Positions 15,797-22,954 of a stretch of 22,954 nt of DNA are shown here, in pieces (the stretch's first letter is position 1; the number at the start of each line of letters is the position of its first letter). The stretch covers positions 1 through 22,954 of the forward strand of contig DATBAT010000039.1 of assembly GCA_036271375.1 (NCBI GenBank). The letters are read 5' to 3'. The notes below the pieces were generated by a model, which did no database searches, had not been told where the DNA came from, and worked only from the letters and a program-made list of their open reading frames with translations. The position numbers and the translations under genes were made by a program. This stretch comes from DATBAT01 sp036271375. GTDB lineage: Bacteria; Acidobacteriota; Terriglobia; Terriglobales; Acidobacteriaceae.

Positions 15797-17148
15797 TTTG
15801 CGGCTACGCCGGCGATGTGATTTGCAATGGTCAGCAGATGCTCTTGTATCAAGCGCTCGGAATGATCGCGGGCGATACCCGGCTTCATGCGGTCCAAACA
15901 TTCACTGGCGAAGGCCATGAGTAGCATGCGGCGGGCGCTGACTTCATCAATGGCGCGTGAGCGGAGGTAAAACAATGCATTCTCTTCGATCTGGCCGATA
16001 GTCGCGCCGTGCGTGCATTTCACGTCGTCGGCATAAATTTCCAACTGTGGTTTGGTGTCGATCTGTGCGTCGTCGGAGAGCAACAGATTGCGATTGGTCT
16101 GCTTGGCGTCGGTTTTTTGCGCGTCTTTGTGGACCACAATGCGCCCGTGAAATACGCCATGCGACTTACCGTCGAGAATTCCGTTGTAGAACTGGCGGCT
16201 GGCGCAATGCGGCGCCGCGTGCTCGACGTGCATATAGTTGTCGAGATGCTGCGTGCCATCGCCGACGAACAGGCCATTGATCAGACACTCTCCGCCTTCC
16301 CCGGCAAGCACCGGGTGGATGTTATTGCGCACCAGACTGCCACCCAGCAGCAGCGAATGCGAGGAGACGTTGGCGCTTCTCTCCAACTGCAAGCGCAGCG
16401 TGGAGATGTTAAAGGCCTCGCCGTGTTCGCGTTCCAGCATGAAGTGGGAGACGTTTGCGTTCTCTCCCGCGAACAATTCCGTCGCCGTGTTGCAGAGGAC
16501 CGTGCCTCGGCCCAGCGAAATATATTCTTCGATGACGGTGGCCTGGCTCTCCTGTTCGAAGATCAGCAGGTTGCGCGGATGCATCATGCGCGGAGCATCG
16601 GTCTTGGTCGAAACAAACAGAACATGAATCGGCGCGTCCAGCGATACGCCACGTCCCACATGAACGAAGGCTCCATCTTCCGCGAAGGCGGTGTTCAACG
16701 CCACAAAGGGATCGCGCTCTTGATTGAGGTAACGTCCGAGATGGGCTTCGAGCGCCTGCGCGTTGTTGATGATTTCTTCTTTCAGTCCAGAGACCACAAC
16801 GCTCGCGGGGAAAGTAGTAAACCGGCTCAATCCGCGGACAAACTGTCCATCGACGAAAACTAACTGTGCGGTTGCGTTCTCCAGCCTCCACGGCTGTAAG
16901 TCAGACTCAGAAACAGTGCTCTTCTCAGCCAGCTTGAATGGAGCCTTTGCAATCGCTGCCACGTTGGTGAAGCGCCAGTCTTCGTCATGCGTCGTGGGAA
17001 ATCCGGTTTCACAGAAACGCGCAAAGGCATCTTCCCGCAGCTTCTTCAGCCACGGCAGATTGTTTCCCGCAGCCCGCTTGGCGAACTCGGTGAAACTTTC
17101 CAGATAGGCTTCAATATTCTTAACGGCGGTGGTCACGGTTTTCCCCAT
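15790..17148 (-). CDS. sufD: Fe-S cluster scaffold component SufD
   Basis: The 452-residue protein has an N-terminal helical region (about 1-120) and a beta-helix core with the C-terminal SufB/SufD signature. C378 and H380 in CTHGATIGQ correspond to the conserved Cys/His pair of E. coli SufD (C358/H360) that contributes to nascent cluster assembly at the SufB interface. Its ATG at 17148 shares a base with the sufC stop (TAATG), so it is translationally coupled to sufC. It partners with SufB and SufC in the SufBC2D complex. Confidence 0.93.
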   Translation of the reverse strand: MGKTVTTAVKNIEAYLESFTEFAKRAAGNNLPWLKKLREDAFARFCETGFPTTHDEDWRFTNVAAIAKAPFKLAEKSTVSESDLQPWRLENATAQLVFVDGQFVRGLSRFTTFPASVVVSGLKEEIINNAQALEAHLGRYLNQERDPFVALNTAFAEDGAFVHVGRGVSLDAPIHVLFVSTKTDAPRMMHPRNLLIFEQESQATVIEEYISLGRGTVLCNTATELFAGENANVSHFMLEREHGEAFNISTLRLQLERSANVSSHSLLLGGSLVRNNIHPVLAGEGGECLINGLFVGDGTQHLDNYMHVEHAAPHCASRQFYNGILDGKSHGVFHGRIVVHKDAQKTDAKQTNRNLLLSDDAQIDTKPQLEIYADDVKCTHGATIGQIEENALFYLRSRAIDEVSARRMLLMAFASECLDRMKPGIARDHSERLIQEHLLTIANHIAGVAAKS

Positions 17149-17915
17149 TAGACGGCGATCTGGCGGGCTTCGGCCTCAATGCCTGCGTAGCCGTGCTCTT
17201 CCAACTCGAGGGCCAGTTCCTTGCCGCCCGAGCGCACGATCCGTCCATCGACCAGTACATGAACGAAGTCGGGCACGATGTAAGTGAGCAGGCGCTGGTA
17301 GTGCGTCACCAGCAGCATGGCACGGTCGGGACTGCGCATGGCGTTTACGCCTTTGGCGACGATACGCAGAGCATCAATGTCGAGGCCGGAATCAGTCTCG
17401 TCAAGGATCGCCAGCTTCGGTTGCAGCACCGCCATCTGCAAAATTTCGTTACGCTTCTTTTCTCCGCCGGAGAAACCTTCATTGACCGAACGGTTCATGA
17501 GGCGGTCATCCATTTCAAGCAGCTTCAGCTTCTCGCGAAACATGGGTAGAAAATCCATGGCGTCCATTTCGTCTTCACCGCGATACTTGCGAATGGCATT
17601 AAGCGAGGAGCGCAGAAAATAAGTGTTGCCAATGCCGGGAATTTCAACCGGGTATTGGAAGGCCATGAACATGCCTTCGCAGGCGGCCACTTCGGCCTTC
17701 ATTTCGAGCAGGTCTTTGCCGTCGAACAGAATCTGCCCCTCAGTGACCTGGTAGGCTTCGCGGCGCGACAGAACCTGCGCCAGCGTGCTCTTGCCCGAGC
17801 CGTTAGGACCCATGATGGAGTGGATCTCTCCGGCATTGATGGTGAGATCGATGCCTTTGAGAATTTCGTGTCCAGCGACGTTCACGTGCAGGTTTTTGAT
17901 TTCAAGCAATGACAT
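17148..17915 (-). CDS. sufC: Fe-S cluster assembly ATPase SufC
   Basis: The 255-residue ABC-type ATPase has Walker A GPNGSGKS (36-43), the Q-loop at Q87 (AFQYPVEIPG, a SufC hallmark), the ABC signature FSGGEKKRNE (148-157), Walker B LAILDETDSGLD (168-179) and switch H205. It has no membrane partner; it drives conformational change of SufB-SufD. The start ATG at 17915 has only a weak ribosome site, and a palindromic repeat fills most of the 135 bases between sufB and this gene. Confidence 0.95.
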   Translation of the reverse strand: MSLLEIKNLHVNVAGHEILKGIDLTINAGEIHSIMGPNGSGKSTLAQVLSRREAYQVTEGQILFDGKDLLEMKAEVAACEGMFMAFQYPVEIPGIGNTYFLRSSLNAIRKYRGEDEMDAMDFLPMFREKLKLLEMDDRLMNRSVNEGFSGGEKKRNEILQMAVLQPKLAILDETDSGLDIDALRIVAKGVNAMRSPDRAMLLVTHYQRLLTYIVPDFVHVLVDGRIVRSGGKELALELEEHGYAGIEAEARQIAV

Positions 17916-17943
17916 TGGTTGTGGTTTGCCCCTTAAATATTTG

Positions 17944-18040
17944 CATAGGGGCAGGTGTCCTCACCTGCCCGGCTTTAACGTCTTCAAGCCAGCGTCCGTG
18001 GCGAAAGTTGCTCGGGCAGGTGAGGACACCTGCCCCTACG
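17944..18040. repeat. REPIN-like palindrome-of-palindromes, copy 2, inside the suf operon
   Basis: Arms 17946-17971 and 18013-18038 are perfect 26-base inverted repeats, and each arm alone folds as GGGCAGGTG-tcct-CACCTGCCC. The middle shares GGCGAAAGTTGCTC with the reverse strand of the copy at 8932-9023. It lies between the sufB stop (18051) and the sufC start (17915). Confidence 0.9.
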
Positions 18041-18050
18041 CGATCTTTTT

Positions 18051-19504
<1,454 letters not shown>

Positions 19505-19508
<4 letters not shown>

Positions 19509-19987
19509 TGCATTCTCCCGGATCCGGCGCTAACGGCCCGCACGATGTTGCCGCGGGCGTCTTTGATAGCCGTTAGGTGCATCGGCTTGATGAAATCGGC
19601 CAGCACCACGTTCTCTAACGCGGCGCGCACTACTTGATTAATCATTCTCTGATTGTCTTTGATGTGGCACGACGACTCGAGGTCGCACATGCCGCCGCCG
19701 TCCACGCTGCATTCGGTCAGCGCGAACGGACCTTCGAGCGCCGAAATAATTTCGGCAATAGTAATCTGCTGCGCTTCGCGCGACAGGTTATAGCCGCCCT
19801 TGATGCCGCGATGCGAAGCCAGTAGTCCACTCTGCAACAACGTCTTCAACAGTTTGCTGACCGTGGGCAACGGCAGCTTGCACTGCGCGGCGAGGCCACG
19901 CGCGGTGTGCAGTTCGGCTTGAGGGTAACGAGCGATTTCGCTCATCAAGACCAGGCCGTAATCGGTCAATTTGCCCAGGCGGATCAT
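19505..19987 (-). CDS. Rrf2-family Fe-S-type regulator of the suf operon (SufR/IscR-like)
   Basis: The 160-residue protein has the Rrf2 winged-helix start (LGKLTDYGLVLMSEIAR, then LPLPTVSKLLKTL as recognition helix and SHRGIKGGYNLSR as wing). Three cysteines, C93, C101 and C107 (C-x7-C-x5-C), lie where IscR-type regulators bind a [2Fe-2S] cluster, although the spacing differs slightly from IscR (C-x5-C-x5-C). It resembles the SUF-system Rrf2 regulator subfamily more than nitrite-sensing NsrR. As the first gene of the operon, overlapping sufB by four bases, it very likely represses suf when holo and is autoregulated; this is inferred from family behaviour. Confidence 0.9.
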
Positions 19988-20003
19988 ATAGGACTTATTT
20001 GGT

Positions 20004-20014
20004 ACTGTTTCAGT
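20004..20014 (-). promoter_or_regulatory. Candidate operator upstream of the suf regulator
   Basis: The sequence ACTG-AAA-CAGT (minus strand) is a perfect 4-bp inverted repeat with a three-base centre, 17 bases before the regulator's ATG. Position and symmetry suit a dimeric Rrf2 protein, but it is short and does not match the IscR type 1 consensus, so it is only a candidate. Confidence 0.3.
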
Positions 20015-20049
20015 TTAAGGGATTTAGCGGGTTACGGCAAGGGCTGGCG

Positions 20050-20200
20050 ACGGATTTGCTCGGATTTCACGGATCTAAACACCCAAATCTTCAGGCATCA
20101 GTTCGGCGATTGCCTGAACTGAAGACAATCTTTCCGATGCCGCGACAAATCTCTAGAGGGGCTAAGAGAGAAAAATCCGTGTAAATCAGTGCGGATCCGT
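20050..20200. repeat. Degenerate inverted repeat between the suf regulator and the sulfotransferase gene
   Basis: The left arm 20050-20076 (ACGGATTTGCTCGGATTTCA onward) and the right arm 20172-20200 are imperfect inverted copies; read on the minus strand the right arm is ACGGATCCGCACTGATTTAC onward. Between them TTCAGGCA (20090-20097) pairs with TGCCTGAA (20111-20118). The right arm stops three bases before the stop codon of the sulfotransferase gene. The rest of this 215-base gap is the promoter region of the suf operon. Confidence 0.6.
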
Positions 20201-20202
20201 GG

Positions 20203-21144
20203 CTAAGCGGTTTTCCAGGAGGAGAGGTCGCGGTGGAACACTTTCTCCAGCGCTTCCACTTCGGGGCGGAATTGTTGGTAAAGACCGTCGGTGATTTCTT
20301 TTGGCAGGGCTGCGAAGGCTGCGCCTCCGCCCAGGAACAACTTCATCAGCGGAGTGCGCTTCACCGCGCTCACAAACGAATCCATCTGTCGGGCCTTTAG
20401 CCAGTCTGCCATTACGGTTGCGCTCTTTGTGCGCTGGAAATCTTTGGGATGAGTGAGCGATTCCGATCCGTGAACGTAGCGGACCTGGCTCGGGGTCAAC
20501 GTGAAGCGCGGAATTTCGATGAAGTCGAGCACCGTATCCAGGAAAGACTGCGGCTGGTCGCGCAAATCGTCGTAGAGAACTGCCAGTACCTGGTCTTCTC
20601 CCAATTCCTTCTTCCATGCTTCCAGATTGCTGGCGTACTTGCTTGATTCGAGCAGTTCAGGATCCTTGGCAAGCGCTTGCTCAAAAGTCCAGGGAATCAT
20701 GCCGTAGGCGCGTTTGAGGCGGTAAAGAGAAATGATGCGCTCCACGGGATTGCGAAACACGCAGACTACTTTAACCGCGGGCAGGTAGGAGGCAATGCGC
20801 TGGCGGGCTTCCGCGGAAGCGAAGTAAGTCGGCGCGACTTCCCCCATACATCGCGCGGTTGAATCTTTAGGAAAGTGATTGGTGTACCACTCAAAGCCGC
20901 GCTGAAAATGAGTGTCGAAGAAGCGGGTCTCTTTCGACGGCGAAGGCAGCAGCGCACGCTTGTTTAGAACTTGGTGAAGCCAACTGCTTCCGGTTCGTGG
21001 GGGGCCGATGATGAGAAACGATGGAAGGCGTTGCAGACGATTCACCCTGGTTCGCGTTGAGCTTAAATCCGAAACGGATCCAGCAAGCACTCCAGCTTGT
21101 TCGATGGGCTCACCGAAATCCGTCGTGCGTTTGAAAAGCTTCAT
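20203..21144 (-). CDS. PAPS-dependent sulfotransferase family protein
   Basis: The 313-residue protein contains the sulfotransferase P-loop-like 5'-phosphosulfate loop PPRTGSSWL (48-56) and the 3'-phosphate motif VFRNPVERIISLYR (129-142, with R131 and S139). These enzymes move sulfate from PAPS to a hydroxyl or amino group of a carbohydrate or other acceptor. Residues 1-40 form an N-terminal extension with no clear signal peptide, so a cytoplasmic location is likely. The acceptor is unknown; neighbours give no hint, since no glycan cluster or PAPS synthesis gene is nearby. The 201 bases upstream (21145-21345) show no convincing promoter or other structure. Confidence 0.87.
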   Translation of the reverse strand: MKLFKRTTDFGEPIEQAGVLAGSVSDLSSTRTRVNRLQRLPSFLIIGPPRTGSSWLHQVLNKRALLPSPSKETRFFDTHFQRGFEWYTNHFPKDSTARCMGEVAPTYFASAEARQRIASYLPAVKVVCVFRNPVERIISLYRLKRAYGMIPWTFEQALAKDPELLESSKYASNLEAWKKELGEDQVLAVLYDDLRDQPQSFLDTVLDFIEIPRFTLTPSQVRYVHGSESLTHPKDFQRTKSATVMADWLKARQMDSFVSAVKRTPLMKLFLGGGAAFAALPKEITDGLYQQFRPEVEALEKVFHRDLSSWKTA

Positions 21145-21345
21145 GCGAAAAAGATTTCCACCGCTGAAAACTTTATGAGACGTGAATCATCCGACCGGGA
21201 ATCGCGGCGGGCAACAATCTCAGCCCACACGACCGCGCTATTTTACGGGCGCTTTGATGATTCTAAGGTATTAGCGGGTTGTTTGTGAAATTAGGTAGTT
21301 CATCTGATACCCCAGACCGCGCTCTGGTAGCGGCGTCCGGGTGCC

Positions 21346-22677
21346 CTATGGACCGGAATACTGGTCTCGCAGCCGGGTTTGGCGGCTGGTCATGGGAATT
21401 TCGTGGCCTTGGATAAACACCCGTTTCACATCGGTTTTCAAATCTAAAGGGTCACCGTTGGCGACGACGAGGTTGGCGGTTTTGCCTACGTCGAGCGATC
21501 CCAGCTTGTCGGCGACGCCCCACATCTGCGCTGGATTGAGCGTAAGTGCTTTCAGGGCTTCATCATAGGGAAGGCCAAAAGCAGTGGCGTATCCTGCCTG
21601 GTAGGGCAGGTTGCGGACGTCATGGGCGCTGTAGGAAGCGAAACTAATTTGCACACCGCGCTTGAAAAGCTCGGCGGGGAGGCTGTAGACGGCGTCGTAC
21701 CGCTCGTCTGCTTTGGGCTCTTCGTAGATGGGGCCGACGATGACCGGGACCTTCAGGCTGGCGACATAGTCGAGCACGGGCTGCGAGTGGCTAATGTGGT
21801 TCAGCACAAATTTTAGATTAAATTCGTGGGCCAGATTGACCGCAGCCTGGAGGTCGCTTGCCTGCTCGGCGGCGAGGACAATGGTTTTCTTTCCTTCCAG
21901 ATAAGGAAGCAGGGCAGCCAGTTTCAGGTCGTGCTTGGGCGGCGCGGCGGACTTGTCGTTTTTCTTCTCGTAAGCGGCCCACTCTTCCTGATAATGCCTG
22001 GCATCAAGGAAAGCCTGACGGATTTGCGCGGCCATCCCCATGCGGGTGGAGGGAAATTTTCGCTTGTCCCAGGATTCGTTGCGGCGTTGCTCACCAGTGA
22101 AGTTCAGCGGGAGAGCGATGTCGCGTTGCAGCAGCATGTCGTCGGCGGATGCACCGTCGAGTTGGATGAAAGCGTCCTGACCGGGGAGAGTGTCGCCGTT
22201 CGCGGGAGCGACAACGGCGTTGGTAATGCCGTTCAGCCGCGACACCGGTATGAGTTCCGACTCGGCGTGGAAAGCGTCGTAAACATGGAGCTGCGGGACG
22301 ATTTCTTCGCTGGGCTCTGTCGTGTCGTTGGTAGCGATTTCTTCGGAGATTTCGACCAGTCCGAGACTGGTTTCGGAGTCAATGAGACCTGGATAGATAG
22401 TCATGCCGGTGGCGTCGATGACGCGGGCATCTTTGGGGATGGCAACGGATGCACCGACGGCAGTGATTTTGCCGCCTTGCATGACGATGGTGCCATTTTC
22501 GATGGTGCCGTGCGTGATGGTAAGGAGTTTGCCGCCTTTGAGCGCGATGGGGCAGGTAGCGCAATCCGCCACTGGTTTCTTGCTCTTGGCACTTTGCTGC
22601 GAGAACGAAGGTAGCGCCGAGACCATCAACGCGCAGCCAACGACCAAAGACCAACGGCCAACGACGTTCTTCCTCAC
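21346..22677 (-). CDS. Secreted amidohydrolase-superfamily protein lacking the HxH metal motif
   Basis: The start is the GTG at 22677, overlapping the upstream stop as GTGA with GGGGGAG before it; the longer reading to 22794 lies within the upstream gene. The 443-residue product has a signal peptide (about 1-27, ending SALPSFSQQ). The composite beta-sandwich part (ALKGGKLLTITHGTIENG..VIDATGMTIYPGLID) and the C-terminal LTLNPAQMWGVADKLGSLDVGKTANLVVANGDP are typical of imidazolonepropionase-like amidohydrolases. However, the usual PGLIDxHxH reads PGLIDSETS, so both histidines of the first metal motif are replaced (E102, S104). Later parts have NHISHSQPV and FASYSAHD, the latter at the place of the usual catalytic aspartate region. 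It may be inactive or work only with its upstream partner. Confidence 0.83.
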   Translation of the reverse strand: MRKNVVGRWSLVVGCALMVSALPSFSQQSAKSKKPVADCATCPIALKGGKLLTITHGTIENGTIVMQGGKITAVGASVAIPKDARVIDATGMTIYPGLIDSETSLGLVEISEEIATNDTTEPSEEIVPQLHVYDAFHAESELIPVSRLNGITNAVVAPANGDTLPGQDAFIQLDGASADDMLLQRDIALPLNFTGEQRRNESWDKRKFPSTRMGMAAQIRQAFLDARHYQEEWAAYEKKNDKSAAPPKHDLKLAALLPYLEGKKTIVLAAEQASDLQAAVNLAHEFNLKFVLNHISHSQPVLDYVASLKVPVIVGPIYEEPKADERYDAVYSLPAELFKRGVQISFASYSAHDVRNLPYQAGYATAFGLPYDEALKALTLNPAQMWGVADKLGSLDVGKTANLVVANGDPLDLKTDVKRVFIQGHEIPMTSRQTRLRDQYSGP

Positions 22678-22954
22678 TGTGCTCCCCCGTAGTGCGGCAT
22701 GCCATAGTGCGGAAGAGACCGGTCGAAGTAAGTGTCGCCATCGATCAGGACTTTGTTGGGAACACCGTAGCTGGACAGCGGATAGCCGTCCCATATAACG
22801 AGGTCGGCGTCTTTGCCGGTGTCGATGGAGCCGACTTTATCGTCGACGCCGACAATCCAGGCGGCGTTCAGTGTGATCATTTTTAGTGCCTCTTCTTCGG
22901 TGGCGCCACCGTAGCGCATGGTCTTCGCTGCTTCCTGATTCAAGCGGCGAGCGA
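22674..22954 (-). CDS. Amidohydrolase-family protein, C-terminal part only (continues beyond the window)
   Basis: Only the last 92 or so residues are present; the reading frame is open to the window edge, so the 22943 start suggested by the first possible initiation codon (TTG) is not real. The sequence YGGATEEEALKMITLNAAW followed by IVGVDDKVGSIDTGKDADLVIWDGYPL is the C-terminus of an imidazolonepropionase-like amidohydrolase, closing the composite domain. The unusual tail PHYGMPHYGG ends the protein. Its TGA overlaps the GTG of the next gene, so the two form a coupled pair. Confidence 0.85.
   Translation of the reverse strand, partial: ARRLNQEAAKTMRYGGATEEEALKMITLNAAWIVGVDDKVGSIDTGKDADLVIWDGYPLSSYGVPNKVLIDGDTYFDRSLPHYGMPHYGGAQ
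22682..22688 (-). promoter_or_regulatory. Ribosome binding site fixing the start of the second amidohydrolase gene
   Basis: GGGGGAG on the minus strand, four bases before the GTG at 22677, selects that start, which also exposes a signal peptide at the N-terminus. Confidence 0.65.

Noticed and set aside
16009..16863. Open frame of 284 codons on the plus strand opposite sufD
   Set aside because: Antisense shadow of a well-matched SufD sequence, with no ribosome site or domain.

Overview
The window reads as chromosomal DNA of a GC-rich Gram-negative soil-type bacterium, most probably an Acidobacteriota (Terriglobia / Koribacter-like). This is inferred from gene style, not from a marker gene: Tat-tagged enolase-superfamily protein with an RraA-like neighbour, a long AMIN protein with a Pro/Thr/Ser linker, a SufB-C-D-S-U-T operon led by an Rrf2 regulator, paired amidohydrolases, and several palindromic repeats between genes. 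No rRNA, tRNA, CRISPR array, transposase or phage gene was seen, and no gene-free stretch exceeds about 220 bases.

Layout. (1) 35-2455 (+): an exported AMIN-domain protein with a 132-bp tandem repeat in its linker, an STN-like domain and HEAT-like C-terminus, but no secretin channel. (2) 5927-2519 (-): three-gene operon of an MFS organic-acid transporter, an RraA-like protein with an N-terminal membrane anchor, and a Tat-tagged mandelate-racemase-subgroup enzyme; it looks like a sugar-acid or related hydroxy-acid catabolic unit. (3) 6068-13235 (+): a signalling cluster. A multi-pass membrane PAS histidine kinase is followed, after a palindromic repeat, by a second kinase whose N-terminus is a plant ETR1-like ethylene-binding domain with the copper ligands Cys70 and His74, then an overlapping Rcp1-like single-domain response regulator, then a REC-PAS-HisKA-HATPase-REC hybrid kinase. 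(4) 19987-13373 (-): Rrf2 regulator, sufB, sufC, sufD, sufS, sufU, sufT, the Fe-S cluster assembly operon, with stop/start overlaps at four junctions and palindromic repeats inserted at two. (5) 21144-20203 (-): a PAPS-type sulfotransferase. (6) 22954-21346 (-): two translationally coupled amidohydrolase-family genes; the first is cut by the window edge and the second is secreted and lacks the HxH metal motif.

How it works together. The most striking system is the ethylene-receptor-like kinase and its partners at 9141-13235: the sequence supports a membrane Cu(I)/small-ligand sensor signalling through a phytochrome-type HisKA/Rcp1 pair, with a hybrid kinase as a possible further relay step. 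No DNA-binding output domain lies in the cluster, so the output is not visible here. The suf operon is a complete SufBCDSU scaffold-desulfurase set with the maturation factor SufT and its own likely Fe-S-sensing regulator. A second theme is repeats: two related copies of a palindrome-of-palindromes (8932-9023 and 17944-18040), another of similar design but different sequence (13955-14023), and a degenerate one (20050-20200), all between genes, like REPIN elements.
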